From Chlorobiaceae bacterium (GTDB taxonomy: Bacteria > Bacteroidota > Chlorobiia > Chlorobiales > Chlorobiaceae): 32,659 nt of DNA. Positions 15,120 to 24,367 of the stretch are shown here, piece by piece. The stretch's first letter is position 1. Each line of letters opens with the position of its first letter. The position numbers and the translations under genes were made by a program. The stretch lies in the NCBI GenBank assembly GCA_013334565.1, contig JAAXXI010000022.1, positions 1 through 32,659 of the forward strand, read 5' to 3'. The notes beneath the pieces are model-generated. The model had not been told where the DNA came from and ran no database searches. It saw only the letters and a program-made list of their open reading frames with translations.

Positions 15120-15542
15120 TTATCTGCTGCCATCCTTTTTAACCGGTGCCGGCTGGGTCACCATCCCGATCACCTCTATGCCCGAATCGCGGATCTGTGC
15201 CATGATATCCATAACAGCCCCATAGGGAAGGGACTTGTCCGCCTTAAGGTATACTTCCCTGGTCCGCTTCACATCGAGAATGGTGGGCAGCCGGTCGCGG
15301 ACCTCGGAAGCATCGAGCTGGTACTGGTTGATGTAGACCCGGCGCGATGCGTCGACACTGATGATGACGGCCCTCTCATCGACATCCATCCGTTCGTGCG
15401 AGGTCTGGGGCGTATCCACCTTGACCCCGTGGGTCATCATCGGTGCGGTCACCATGAAAATGATGAGCAGGACGAGCATGACATCAACGAAAGGTGTCAC
15501 GTTGATATCGCTCATCAGCCTGCTCTTGCGGGAAACCATCAT
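15120..15542 (-). CDS. tolR: Biopolymer transport protein ExbD/TolR
   Basis: The product is 140 residues with one membrane helix at about 15-35. The proton-conducting Asp is D20 in DINVTPFVDVMLVLLIIFMV. The periplasmic domain follows, with VYLKADKSLPYGAVMDIMAQ. It pairs with the ExbB/TolQ homologue encoded 11 bp upstream to form the proton-driven stator, feeding the TonB/TolA-like protein that starts right at its stop. The downstream tolB and pal genes favour tolR over exbD as a name, but the sequence alone does not separate them. Confidence 0.92.
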   Translation of the reverse strand: MMVSRKSRLMSDINVTPFVDVMLVLLIIFMVTAPMMTHGVKVDTPQTSHERMDVDERAVIISVDASRRVYINQYQLDASEVRDRLPTILDVKRTREVYLKADKSLPYGAVMDIMAQIRDSGIEVIGMVTQPAPVKKDGSR

Positions 15543-15553
15543 AACACGCTCTC

Positions 15554-16213
15554 CTATTGCTCTTTGATGCAGACCGACACGAATTCAGGGGAAAACTCCT
15601 CGAGATCGCGTTCGATGGAATCGATCTGATGGGTGAAATAGTTATAGGCGATAACGGCAGGAATAGCTGCGGCAAGGCCTGCTGCTGTGGCGATCAGCGC
15701 TTCGGAAATACCGGGAGCTACCGCTGCGAGCGAGGCCGACTGCGTCAGGCCGATGTTCTGGAAAGAGCTCATGATGCCCCATACCGTACCGAACAGGCCG
15801 ATAAATGGTGCGGTATTGCCGACCGTGGCAAGAAAAGGGACCAGAGAGGAAATTCTCTTGCTTTCGGCATTCGCCTCACGCTTTACAGCCCTGGCGACCC
15901 TGGCTTTCGCCTGTTTCACATCGGTGATCTGACCGAGGGCGCGCAACTCGACATAACCGGCCCGAAAAACCCGAGGCAACGAACCGTTCCTGTAGCGCTC
16001 GCTTTCCGAGAAGATTTTCTCGGTGTTGTACACTTCGAAAAAATAATCGAGGAATGCCGCCGACTCGGAAAGCGACTTCCTGACCGCCCCGAACTTGTAA
16101 GCTATGATCGCCCACGAGACGATGGAAAAAAGCAGCAGGACGGAGAGGATGAAAAGCACAAGGGGGCCGGCATCGGAGATCAGTCCGAAAATACCGAGTT
16201 TGGAATCATGCAT
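15554..16213 (-). CDS. tolQ: Biopolymer transport protein ExbB/TolQ
   Basis: The product is 219 residues with three membrane helices (about 15-37, 122-148 and 165-190). The second and third carry the MotA/TolQ/ExbB signature: FLATVGNTAPFIGLFGTVWG and GISEALIATAAGLAAAIPAV. It forms the pentameric proton channel around TolR/ExbD. It follows the isoprenoid-alcohol kinase gene by 32 bp, and the whole run down to cpoB is on one strand. No strong Shine-Dalgarno is visible before ATG 16213. Confidence 0.93.
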   Translation of the reverse strand: MHDSKLGIFGLISDAGPLVLFILSVLLLFSIVSWAIIAYKFGAVRKSLSESAAFLDYFFEVYNTEKIFSESERYRNGSLPRVFRAGYVELRALGQITDVKQAKARVARAVKREANAESKRISSLVPFLATVGNTAPFIGLFGTVWGIMSSFQNIGLTQSASLAAVAPGISEALIATAAGLAAAIPAVIAYNYFTHQIDSIERDLEEFSPEFVSVCIKEQ

Positions 16214-16245
16214 GACAATAAAGGCTTGTTTCGATAAGTGTTCAA

Positions 16246-17826
16246 TTAAAAAGTCCGCAGGTTTTCAATGACAAGGTAAGCCAGTGCCGAACCCGATATG
16301 GCACAAAACGTGTTGACGAGGTCGTTGTTCACGAAAGGTATTCCCTTGAGCAGCTTGTTTTCGACCAGAACGCCGTCCGGGGCGACGCTGTGGGTACGCT
16401 CGGTCACTTTTTCCCTGATGGGGTCAAAATACTGAGCCTGGACCGTAGCTCCAAAAAAACTGTCGACAAGACTTGCAAGAAGCCCGGAAAAACCGATCAG
16501 GAGCAGTGACTGCACGACACCGAAGGAATTGATCCATCCGACGTTCATAAGCACGGAGCTTGCGCAGATGAACAGGGAGCCGATGAACGCTCCGGAGGTT
16601 CCCGGTACGGAAACGCCGCCGGACGTTCCAACGGGAACTTCCTTGAAGGTTGTGACCAGCCAGGCTTTCGGGTTCGGCCACATGGTGCCGATTTCGGTTG
16701 CCCAAGTATCAGCCTGCACTGCCGCGAGGGTCCCGAGGTAAGCGAAAAAAATCGCCGGATCGTTCGTCAGGGAAAACACAATCATGAGGATCCAGGCGAT
16801 ACCACCGTTCGCATAAACCTGACCGGCATCACGCTGGGACCCCTTCTCGAAAACGAGGTCGAACTTCGCCTTTCTTTTCTTGCCGAGTTTCGAAAGGATG
16901 GAGGAAAGAATGTAAAAGGTAAGCAGCGGAACCGTCCATGTCATCCCGCCCATACCGAATATGGTGGTGCCCATGAGGAACAGGGCTGTTGCGCCGCTGT
17001 TGTCGAGGAACTTGACCTTGATGGAAAACATGGCAAGCAGTAATGCGCAGAGGCCGCCGACAAGGAACTGTTCGGGCGGGATCGTCTGGTTCACCTCGAG
17101 GACATAGAGAAAATAGGAAATCGAGGCCGGTATGAAAAAGTTGTCGAGCCCATGCGACAGCATCGCCTCCACACCGGTGGCGACAAGGGCGAGGAGCAGG
17201 GCAAGCGCAAGGAGAAGCATCAGCGGTTTTCCGGCAAGCCCTCCGCTGAAATTGCCGCTGAAGAGAGTGAACCCGACCGCGAGAAGGATGAACGAACTCA
17301 GGAACATGGTAACCGAGCCCTCGATCGTTTTCGGGCTTTTCGTCAGGTGCTCGATATGCTTTTTACCGACGGAACTGCCTACCAGGCCGGCAAGCGAATC
17401 ACCGACGCCCATCACGAGCATTGAAAGCTGCAGAATCCAGCGGTGCGATTCCCAGAGGAAAAGAACCTGGAGCAGCAGAATAAGGGGAAAATAGATCGAA
17501 CCGTAGCTTTTTATGGCTTCAGGCTTGTCGTCGGGACCTCCATGACCGGCAAGAAGCGAACGGAACCAGACGAATTTCAGGTTGAGGCTTCCGAGGAGCA
17601 GGAGAAGAAAGGCCGTAAGCGCAGGATAGAAGTTCGACTGGAAATAACCAGGAAGGAAAAAGATGGCGACACCTATGGTCAGATGAACGATTTTCCTGGC
17701 TACGAGTGTCTTGACGCTGAATCTCCTTGTAAGCAGTTCCGCAAGGATGACAAAAAAAAGGACCAGTGAGATAGTGAGAAAAAAGGCCGGGACATCCTGC
17801 GGCAATGGTGCTTGAAGGGTCGGCAT
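16246..17826 (-). CDS. Fused isoprenoid-alcohol kinase (VTE5-like) and isoprenyl-phosphate kinase (VTE6/DUF92-like)
   Basis: A 526-residue polytopic membrane protein with two recognisable halves. Residues about 15-260 resemble dolichol/phytol kinase: RKIVHLTIGVAIFFLPGY (44-61), SYGSIYFPL (107-115) and the CTP-kinase signature VGDSLAGLVGSSVGKK (141-156) with KTIEGSV (166-172). Residues about 265-526 are DUF92: NSGATALFLMGT (276-287), QRDAGQVYANGGIAW (331-345), ADTWATEIGTMWP (372-384), VPVGTSGGVSVPGTSG (397-412) and VDSFFGATVQ (454-463). In plants and cyanobacteria these are separate proteins, VTE5 (phytol to phytyl-P) and VTE6 (phytyl-P to phytyl-PP). Together they should salvage phytol, or here perhaps farnesol from bacteriochlorophyll, to the diphosphate. 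The function is inferred from families. It heads the Tol block, 32 bp before tolQ. Confidence 0.82.
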   Translation of the reverse strand: MPTLQAPLPQDVPAFFLTISLVLFFVILAELLTRRFSVKTLVARKIVHLTIGVAIFFLPGYFQSNFYPALTAFLLLLLGSLNLKFVWFRSLLAGHGGPDDKPEAIKSYGSIYFPLILLLQVLFLWESHRWILQLSMLVMGVGDSLAGLVGSSVGKKHIEHLTKSPKTIEGSVTMFLSSFILLAVGFTLFSGNFSGGLAGKPLMLLLALALLLALVATGVEAMLSHGLDNFFIPASISYFLYVLEVNQTIPPEQFLVGGLCALLLAMFSIKVKFLDNSGATALFLMGTTIFGMGGMTWTVPLLTFYILSSILSKLGKKRKAKFDLVFEKGSQRDAGQVYANGGIAWILMIVFSLTNDPAIFFAYLGTLAAVQADTWATEIGTMWPNPKAWLVTTFKEVPVGTSGGVSVPGTSGAFIGSLFICASSVLMNVGWINSFGVVQSLLLIGFSGLLASLVDSFFGATVQAQYFDPIREKVTERTHSVAPDGVLVENKLLKGIPFVNNDLVNTFCAISGSALAYLVIENLRTF

Positions 17827-18315
17827 GGCTTTGTGGTGTTAGTTGTTTTTTTTTCAGGAAAAAACGGCAGCTGTCAACACTCCCGGTGCATAAAAAATAT
17901 CATTTTAACTCTTCAGAGTAAACAGCAAACATGATGCCGCCGGATTTTTTTTTGTTTTTGTTTTAATTGTTCTTTCACTATAAATTGTGCATATGATTTT
18001 GTTTTCTTACTGCAAGAAACCTGTTCGCTTCAATGTCTGCATCTGAACCATACTGTTTTACCGCCGGCAGCCGATCCACCGCAGCTGCGGCATCTCGCCC
18101 CGCCGGTACTGGCGCACATGCAGAACTTGCCTCGAACATCCTCGTTTCCAGGATCGAAAGAAACATTCCTGTAGTACTTTCACAGGTAAACATTCTCGTA
18201 CTCTGATTTTCAGAGCCGGTCCCAAGTCCATTTCCACCTTTCAATTACTCAACTCAGTGGCTTCGGGAACGGCGCTACCGGGCGTTTATTGTCAATTGCA
18301 AAAAAGGTAACCGCA
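17827..18315. other. Long leader / divergent promoter region before ilvD
   Basis: This 489-bp gap separates the leftward kinase gene from the rightward ilv-leu cluster. A possible rightward promoter is TTTGTT (17957-17962) with TATAAA (17979-17984) at 16-bp spacing. The transcribed part would be a ~300-nt leader. It contains several small inverted repeats: CCGCAGCTGCGG (18079-18090), CCTGT...ACAGG near 18170-18186 and CTCTGA-TTT-TCAGAG near 18200-18215. No leader peptide rich in Leu, Ile or Val, no T-box consensus and no terminator hairpin with T-run were found. AAAAAGG at 18301-18307 is the ilvD ribosome-binding site. Confidence 0.5.
17957..17984 (+). promoter_or_regulatory. Candidate promoter of the ilv-leu-cim cluster
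   Basis: TTTGTT (17957-17962) and TATAAA (17979-17984), 16 bp apart, in a T-rich tract about 330 bp before ilvD. The -10 match is good and the -35 match is weak. It would give a long leader. Confidence 0.35.
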
Positions 18316-20010
18316 ATGAGATCTGATACCATAAAAAAAGGATTTGAAAAAGCTCCTCACCGCAGCCTGCTGAAAGCTACCGGCTCAATCGCTTCCGGTG
18401 ACGATTTCAAAAAACCCTTCATCGGGATCTGCAATTCGTTCAACGAGCTGATACCCGGCCACGCCCATCTGCAGGAGCTTGGAAGGATCGCCAGGGAGGA
18501 GGTCCGCAAGGCCGGCGGGGTCCCCTTCGAATTCAATACGATCGGGGTCTGTGACGGCATCGCCATGGGACATATCGGCATGCGCTACTCCCTTGCGAGC
18601 CGCGAGCTCATCGCCGACAGCGTCGAAACCGTCGCCGAGGCGCACCGGCTCGACGGCCTGGTCTGCATTCCCAACTGCGACAAAATCACCCCGGGCATGA
18701 TGATGGCCGCTCTTCGCATCAACATCCCCGTCATCTTCGTTTCCGGCGGTCCCATGAAGGCCGGCCATACCCCTTCGGGACAAACCGTCGACCTGATCTC
18801 GGTCTTCGAAGCGGTCGGCCAGTTCAGCACCGGCAACATCAGCGAAAGCGAACTGCAGTCCTACGAAGACAACGCCTGTCCCGGCTGCGGCTCCTGTTCC
18901 GGCATGTTCACGGCCAACTCGATGAACTGCCTCTGCGAGGCGCTCGGTTTCGCGCTGCCGGGCAACGGCACCATACTCGCCGTCGATCCGAGGCGCAACG
19001 AACTGGTCAGGGAAGCGTCACGCCGTATCATCGATCTGGTCAACAATAATGTGAGACCGAGGGACATCCTCACCAGGAAAGCGCTCCTGAATGCCTTTTC
19101 GCTGGATTTCGCGATGGGAGGCAGCACCAACACCATCCTGCACTCGCTTGCCATCGCCACCGAAGCGGAACTGGATTTCGACCTGTCGCAGCTCAACGCT
19201 CTTTCGGCAAAAACCCCCTACATCTGCAAGGTCAGTCCGGCCACGATGGACGTGCATATCGAGGATGTCGACCGCGCAGGGGGAATTTCGGCCATCCTGA
19301 AAGAGCTCAGCAAAATCGACGGCCTGCTCGATCTTTCAGCAATGACCGTGACCGGCAGGACGCTGGGCGAAAACATCGCCGGGGCTGAAGTCAAAGACCG
19401 CACGGTCATCAGGAGCATCGACAATCCGTATTCTGCAACAGGAGGCCTTGCCGTGCTTTACGGAAACCTCGCTCCCCTGGGGGCCGTGGTGAAAACCGGT
19501 GCGGTCGCGCCTGAGATGATGAAGCATACCGGACCGGCCAGAGTCTATGACAGCCAGGACGATGCGATCAAAGGCATCATGGAGGGCGACGTGAAAACCG
19601 GTGACGTCGTGGTGATCCGCTACGAAGGCCCGAAAGGCGGGCCGGGAATGCCGGAGATGCTCTCCCCTACCAGCGCGATCATGGGACGAGGACTCGGGTC
19701 GTCGGTTGCGCTCATCACCGACGGACGTTTTTCGGGCGGTTCGAGGGGGGCATGCATCGGACATGTTTCTCCCGAGGCAGCTGATAAAGGGCCCATCGCG
19801 GCGCTGCGTTCAGGGGACAGCATAACCATCGACATTCCACAGAGGAGCATCTCGGTGGAACTTTCGGACAGCGAGATCACTGAAAGGCTCGCTTCGCTGA
19901 AGGAGTTCGAACCGAAAATCAGGAAGGGTTACCTGGCAAGGTATTCGAAGCTGGTCACGTCGGCAAACACCGGGGCCGTGCTCAAAAACCCTGTCTCATG
20001 TGAAATCTGA
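18316..20010 (+). CDS. ilvD: Dihydroxy-acid dehydratase
   Basis: The product is 564 residues. It dehydrates 2,3-dihydroxy-isovalerate and 2,3-dihydroxy-3-methylvalerate to the keto acids of Val and Ile. The Fe-S ligands are visible as C39 (GICNSF), C121 (NCDKITPG) and C194 ([18 protein letters not shown]), with the [12 protein letters not shown] segment between. The C-terminal part carries [19 protein letters not shown] 18316 (MRSDTIKKG) is chosen: AAAAAGG lies 8 nt upstream and the family begins here; the in-frame TTG at 18289 would add nine residues. It is the first gene of a nine-gene rightward cluster, followed 13 bp later by ilvB. Confidence 0.97.
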   Translation: MRSDTIKKGFEKAPHRSLLKATGSIASGDDFKKPFIGICNSFNELIPGHAHLQELGRIAREEVRKAGGVPFEFNTIGVCDGIAMGHIGMRYSLASRELIADSVETVAEAHRLDGLVCIPNCDKITPGMMMAALRINIPVIFVSGGPMKAGHTPSGQTVDLISVFEAVGQFSTGNISESELQSYEDNACPGCGSCSGMFTANSMNCLCEALGFALPGNGTILAVDPRRNELVREASRRIIDLVNNNVRPRDILTRKALLNAFSLDFAMGGSTNTILHSLAIATEAELDFDLSQLNALSAKTPYICKVSPATMDVHIEDVDRAGGISAILKELSKIDGLLDLSAMTVTGRTLGENIAGAEVKDRTVIRSIDNPYSATGGLAVLYGNLAPLGAVVKTGAVAPEMMKHTGPARVYDSQDDAIKGIMEGDVKTGDVVVIRYEGPKGGPGMPEMLSPTSAIMGRGLGSSVALITDGRFSGGSRGACIGHVSPEAADKGPIAALRSGDSITIDIPQRSISVELSDSEITERLASLKEFEPKIRKGYLARYSKLVTSANTGAVLKNPVSCEI

Positions 20011-20023
20011 AACTTCAACAACA

Positions 20024-21754
20024 ATGGAAGCAATGCATACAACAGGCCAGATACTGAATGGATCTGAAATATTCTTCGAATGCCTGCGGCGTGAAAACGT
20101 CGAATATATCTTCGGGTACCCCGGCGGCGCCCTGCTGAAAGTCTACGAAACGCTCCACGACGTCGAAGACATCAGGCATATCCTTGTCCGCCACGAACAG
20201 GGCGCGACCCACATGGCGGAAGGCTACGCACGCTCAACCGGCAAACCCGGCGTCGTTCTCGTCACCTCGGGTCCCGGCGCGACAAACACCGTCACGGGCA
20301 TCGCAAACGCCTACATGGACTCGACCCCGCTGGTCGTTTTCACCGGCCAGGTGCCAAGCTCGCTGATCGGCAACGACGCGTTCCAGGAAGCCGATATCGT
20401 CGGCATCACCAGGCCGATCACCAAGCACAACTTCCTGGTCAAGGATGTGAAGGAACTCGCCATCACCATCCGCAAGGCTTTCTACCTTGCCACCACGGGC
20501 AGGCCGGGACCGGTCGTCGTCGACATGCCGAAAGACGTCCTTGCCGCCACCTGCGCGTTCGAGTGGCCTGAAACCGTCGAGATCCGGGGGTTCAAACCCA
20601 CCTTCAAGTGCCACAAGAACCAGATCGAGAAGGCCGCCCATAAAATCGCGAAGGCAAAACGCCCGCTGCTCTATGTCGGCGGCGGCGTCATCACGGCTGA
20701 AGCGTCCGAAGAGCTCCGGACATTAGCGACTAAATACAATATCCCGGTCACGATGACCCTGCAGGGGCTCGGCGCTTTCCCCGGCAGCCATCCGCTGAGC
20801 ATGGGCATGCTCGGCATGCACGGCACCTACTGGGCGAACCAGGCGGTGAACAACTGCGACCTGCTGATCGCCGTCGGAGCCCGTTTCGATGACAGGGTTA
20901 CGGGAAAAGTCGATGCCTTCGCCACCCAGGCATACAAGATCCACAACGATATCGACCCGACCAACGTCGACAAGAATATCAAAGTTGACCTGCCGATCGT
21001 CGGCGACTCGAAGGATTTCCTCGCTTCACTTCTCGAGGAAATGCCGGAAAAAACGGAAAGCCACGAATTATGGCTCGCCGATATAGAGAAATGGCGGAAA
21101 AAATGCCCGCTCTCCTACAGCGTCGAACCGGACTCGCTGAAAACCGAGTTCGTCATTGAGGAGGTCTCGAAACAGACTGCGGGCAACGCGGTTGTCGTTA
21201 CCGATGTCGGCCAGCACCAGATGTGGACGACACAGTACTATACCTTCATGAACCCTCGTTCGATCATTTCGAGCGGCGGTCTCGGAACCATGGGCTACGG
21301 CCTGCCGGCGGCGATTGGAGCTGCGTTCGGCATCAAGGACCGCCCTGTCGTGCTTTTCTGCGGGGATGGCGGGTTCATGATGAACATCCAGGAGCTTGTC
21401 ACGGCCGTCTACTGCAAAGTGCCGATCAAGATTTTCCTGATCAACAACAGTTACCTCGGCATGGTCCGCCAGTGGCAGGAGCTCTTCCACAAGGAAAAGT
21501 ACTCCTTTACCGACCTGGCCGAAAGCAACCCGGATTTCGTAAAGCTTGCCGAAGCGTTCGGATGCAAGGCACTCATGGCCGACAATCCGGAAAATGCGAA
21601 GGAAGCGATCAGAACCGCCCTTGCCTGGAACGAAGGACCGGTTGTCGTCGACTGCAGGGTTGCAAGAAAAGAGATGGTTTTTCCAATGGTGCCTGCAGGC
21701 GGAGCGATCTCGGATATGCTCCTTGCAAGGTTGAATCCTAAAACAATGGTTTGA
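20024..21754 (+). CDS. ilvB: Acetolactate synthase, large (catalytic) subunit
   Basis: The product is 576 residues, a ThDP enzyme that condenses pyruvate with pyruvate (Val, Leu) or with 2-oxobutyrate (Ile). Motifs: the N-terminal FGYPGGALLKVYETL, the catalytic-Glu region VRHEQGATHMAEGYARSTGK, the FAD/central domain with VGARFDDRVTGK, and the C-terminal ThDP motif CGDGGFMMNIQELVTA...FLINN. ATG 20024 was chosen; a GTG at 20000 is in frame and overlaps the end of ilvD, and ATG 20033 is also possible. None has a clear Shine-Dalgarno, suggesting translational coupling. ilvN starts 8 bp after the stop. Confidence 0.97.
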   Translation: MEAMHTTGQILNGSEIFFECLRRENVEYIFGYPGGALLKVYETLHDVEDIRHILVRHEQGATHMAEGYARSTGKPGVVLVTSGPGATNTVTGIANAYMDSTPLVVFTGQVPSSLIGNDAFQEADIVGITRPITKHNFLVKDVKELAITIRKAFYLATTGRPGPVVVDMPKDVLAATCAFEWPETVEIRGFKPTFKCHKNQIEKAAHKIAKAKRPLLYVGGGVITAEASEELRTLATKYNIPVTMTLQGLGAFPGSHPLSMGMLGMHGTYWANQAVNNCDLLIAVGARFDDRVTGKVDAFATQAYKIHNDIDPTNVDKNIKVDLPIVGDSKDFLASLLEEMPEKTESHELWLADIEKWRKKCPLSYSVEPDSLKTEFVIEEVSKQTAGNAVVVTDVGQHQMWTTQYYTFMNPRSIISSGGLGTMGYGLPAAIGAAFGIKDRPVVLFCGDGGFMMNIQELVTAVYCKVPIKIFLINNSYLGMVRQWQELFHKEKYSFTDLAESNPDFVKLAEAFGCKALMADNPENAKEAIRTALAWNEGPVVVDCRVARKEMVFPMVPAGGAISDMLLARLNPKTMV

Positions 21755-21762
21755 ATCGGACT

Positions 21763-22239
21763 ATGAAGCACATCATTTCTGTTCTCGTCGAAAACAGGTT
21801 CGGCTCCCTTAACCGCGTCGCAGCCATGTTCAGCGCCCGCGGGTTCAATCTGGAAAGCATTTCCATCGGTGAGACCGAGGACCCGGAAATTTCGCGCATG
21901 ACCATCGTCACCAGGGGAGACGACCAGATCATCAACCAGGTGCTCAAGCAGCTCAACAGGCTCATCGACACCATCAAGGTCACCGACCTGACCAGGCAGC
22001 CCCACGTTGAACGGGAGCTGCTCCTGATGACGCTGAAACTCAGCAAAACAACCCAGCATGAGATTTTCGAGCTGATCAACGTTTTTAAAGGAAAAGTCGT
22101 GGATATCAAGCAAAAATCCATTACTATTGAGGTCATCGGTTCACCGGACAAGATCAATACGTCCATTGATATCTTCAAGCCCTACGGTATAAAGGAGCTT
22201 GCCCGTTCCGGCGTTGTCGCGATACACCGGGGGGAGTGA
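21763..22239 (+). CDS. ilvN: Acetolactate synthase, small (regulatory) subunit
   Basis: The product is 158 residues. Residues 1-75 form the ACT domain that binds valine for feedback control (ISVLVENRFGSLNRVAAMFS, RGFNLESISIGETEDP). Residues 80-158 are the second domain (LIDTIKVTDLTRQPHVEREL, ELARSGVVAIHRG). The ATG at 21763 is the canonical start. The gene follows the catalytic subunit by 8 bp, consistent with equal expression of the two subunits. Confidence 0.96.
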   Translation: MKHIISVLVENRFGSLNRVAAMFSARGFNLESISIGETEDPEISRMTIVTRGDDQIINQVLKQLNRLIDTIKVTDLTRQPHVERELLLMTLKLSKTTQHEIFELINVFKGKVVDIKQKSITIEVIGSPDKINTSIDIFKPYGIKELARSGVVAIHRGE

Positions 22240-22274
22240 TCTATTTATAATCAATCAATCTAAACTATTAGAAG

Positions 22275-23267
22275 ATGAACGTTTATTATGAGCAGGATGC
22301 CGATCTCGGGTATCTCCAGGGAAAAAATATAGCGGTGCTCGGATACGGCAGCCAGGGCCATGCTCATGCCCTGAACCTCAAGGACAGCGGCCTGAACGTC
22401 TGTGTGGGCCTCCGCCCCGACAGCTCTTCGTGTGCAAAGGCAAGGGAAGCCGGCCTCCAGGTCAACACGGTTGCGGACGCGGTGAAATGGGCCGACATCG
22501 TCATGGTGCTCCTGCCTGACCAGTACCAGAAAGCGATCTACGATAACGAGATCCTGCCGAACCTGGTCCCGGGCAATACACTCGCTTTCGCCCACGGCTT
22601 CAATATCCACTACAAGCAGATCGTGCCGGAACCGACGGTCAACGTCATCATGATCGCCCCGAAGAGCCCAGGGCACCTCGTCCGCCGCACCTTCACCGAA
22701 GGCAACGGCGTGCCGTGCCTCATCGCCGTCCACCAGGACTACACCGGCGACGCCAAACAGCAGGCGCTCGCATGGGCAAAGGGTCTCGGCGGCACAAAAG
22801 CCGGCGTCATCGAAACGACCATCAAGGACGAAACCGAAACCGACCTCTTCGGCGAACAGGCCGTGCTTTGCGGCGGATCGGCCGAACTGATCAAGGCCGG
22901 GTTCGAAACCCTGGTCGAAGCAGGTTACCCGGAAGAACTCGCCTATTTCGAGTGCATGCACGAGCTCAAGCTCATCGTGGACCTTTATTACGAAGGCGGT
23001 CTCTCGAGGATGAACTACTCCGTGAGCGACACTGCCGAATATGGCGGCATGACCCGCGGTCCTCGCCTTATCACCCCGGCCGTCAAGGCGGAAATGAAGA
23101 AAATCCTCACCGAAGTGCAGGACGGACGTTTCGCCAAAGAGTTCATCGACGAGTGCAACGGTGGCTACAAGAACCTTTCGCTGCTGCGCAAGGACAACAG
23201 CCAGCATCCGATCGAAAAAGTCGGCGCCAAGCTTCGTGAGATGATGAGCTGGCTTGTCAGGAAATAA
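22275..23267 (+). CDS. ilvC: Ketol-acid reductoisomerase (class I)
   Basis: The product is 330 residues, the usual class I length. It converts acetolactate and acetohydroxybutyrate to dihydroxy acids with NADPH and Mg2+. The Rossmann motif is [20 protein letters not shown] (18-37). The metal-ligand region has [17 protein letters not shown], and the C-terminal knotted domain contains [15 protein letters not shown] 22275 follows AGAAG. It lies 35 bp after ilvN and 17 bp before leuB. Confidence 0.97.
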   Translation: MNVYYEQDADLGYLQGKNIAVLGYGSQGHAHALNLKDSGLNVCVGLRPDSSSCAKAREAGLQVNTVADAVKWADIVMVLLPDQYQKAIYDNEILPNLVPGNTLAFAHGFNIHYKQIVPEPTVNVIMIAPKSPGHLVRRTFTEGNGVPCLIAVHQDYTGDAKQQALAWAKGLGGTKAGVIETTIKDETETDLFGEQAVLCGGSAELIKAGFETLVEAGYPEELAYFECMHELKLIVDLYYEGGLSRMNYSVSDTAEYGGMTRGPRLITPAVKAEMKKILTEVQDGRFAKEFIDECNGGYKNLSLLRKDNSQHPIEKVGAKLREMMSWLVRK

Positions 23268-23284
23268 GACGCAACGGGAGAAGC

Positions 23285-24337
23285 ATGTACAAAATCGTTT
23301 CAATACCGGGCGACGGTATCGGCCCGGAAGTCGTTGCAGGGGCCCTCGAGGTACTCGAAAAGGTTGGCCGCAAGCACGGACTTGAATTTTCGGTCGAGGA
23401 GCACCCTTTCGGGGGCGCTTCCTACGACCTGCACGGTGAAATGCTCACCGATGCCACGCTCGAAGCCTGCAGGAACTGCGACGCGGTCCTGCTCGGCGCG
23501 GTAGGCGGACCCAAATGGGAAAACCTTCCTCACGACAAGAAACCGGAAGCCGCGCTCCTGAGGATCCGCAAGGAACTCGGACTTTTCGCGAACCTCAGGC
23601 CGGCAAAGGTCTACGACGCGCTGGTCGATGCCTCGTCGCTCAAGGACGAGGTGGTCAGGGGCACTGATTTCCTCGTGTTCAGGGAGCTTACCGGCGGTAT
23701 CTATTTCGGCCAGCCGCGCGGGTTCGACGAAAACCGCGGATGGAACACCATGGTATACGAACGCCATGAAGTGGAACGCATCGCAAGGCTCGCATTCGAA
23801 GCGGCACGCAAGCGCGCCGGAAGGGTCATGTCCATCGACAAGGCCAACGTGCTCGAAGTCTCCCAGTTCTGGAGGAACGTCGTGCACGAAATCCACAAGG
23901 ATTACCAGGATGTGGAGCTGAGCGACATGTACGTCGACAACGCCGCGATGCAGATCGTGCGCAACCCGAAGCAGTTCGACGTCATCGTCACCGGCAACCT
24001 GTTCGGCGACATCCTGAGCGACATCGCAGGCATGATCACCGGCAGCCTCGGAATGCTCCCGTCGGCAAGCATCGGCAGCAAACATGCCCTGTACGAACCG
24101 ATCCACGGCAGCGCGCCGGACATCGCAGGCAGGAACATAGCCAACCCGATCGCCACGATCGCGTCGGTTGCCATGATGTTCGAGCACAGCTTCCGCAGCA
24201 CGGATATCGCCACAGAGATTTACGATGCCATCGAAAACGCGCTGGCTTCAGGGATCAGGACCGCGGATATCGCCAAACCGGGGGAAAAGACCGTTTCGAC
24301 AACCGATATGACAAACGCAATCGTCAGGCAGCTGTGA
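23285..24337 (+). CDS. leuB: 3-isopropylmalate dehydrogenase
   Basis: The product is 350 residues. It oxidatively decarboxylates 3-isopropylmalate to 2-oxoisocaproate and, in organisms with citramalate synthase, also beta-methyl-malate to 2-oxobutyrate. Motifs: PGDGIGPEVVAGALEVLEKV, LLGAVGGPKWENLP, the substrate arginines in LGLFANLRP, the catalytic VMSIDKANVLEVSQFWR, and the NAD site GSLGMLPSASIG and HGSAPDIAGRNIANP. The ATG follows GGGAGAAGC closely. The short distances to ilvC and leuA support one transcript. Confidence 0.96.
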   Translation: MYKIVSIPGDGIGPEVVAGALEVLEKVGRKHGLEFSVEEHPFGGASYDLHGEMLTDATLEACRNCDAVLLGAVGGPKWENLPHDKKPEAALLRIRKELGLFANLRPAKVYDALVDASSLKDEVVRGTDFLVFRELTGGIYFGQPRGFDENRGWNTMVYERHEVERIARLAFEAARKRAGRVMSIDKANVLEVSQFWRNVVHEIHKDYQDVELSDMYVDNAAMQIVRNPKQFDVIVTGNLFGDILSDIAGMITGSLGMLPSASIGSKHALYEPIHGSAPDIAGRNIANPIATIASVAMMFEHSFRSTDIATEIYDAIENALASGIRTADIAKPGEKTVSTTDMTNAIVRQL

Positions 24338-24367
24338 GCCTGGCAAAACTGGGACAAGGAAGGTAAC

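Noticed and set aside
17978..18244. Leftward 88-codon frame in the ilvD leader
   Set aside because: Composition is unlike a real protein, there is no ribosome-binding site, and it occupies the promoter/leader of ilvD.
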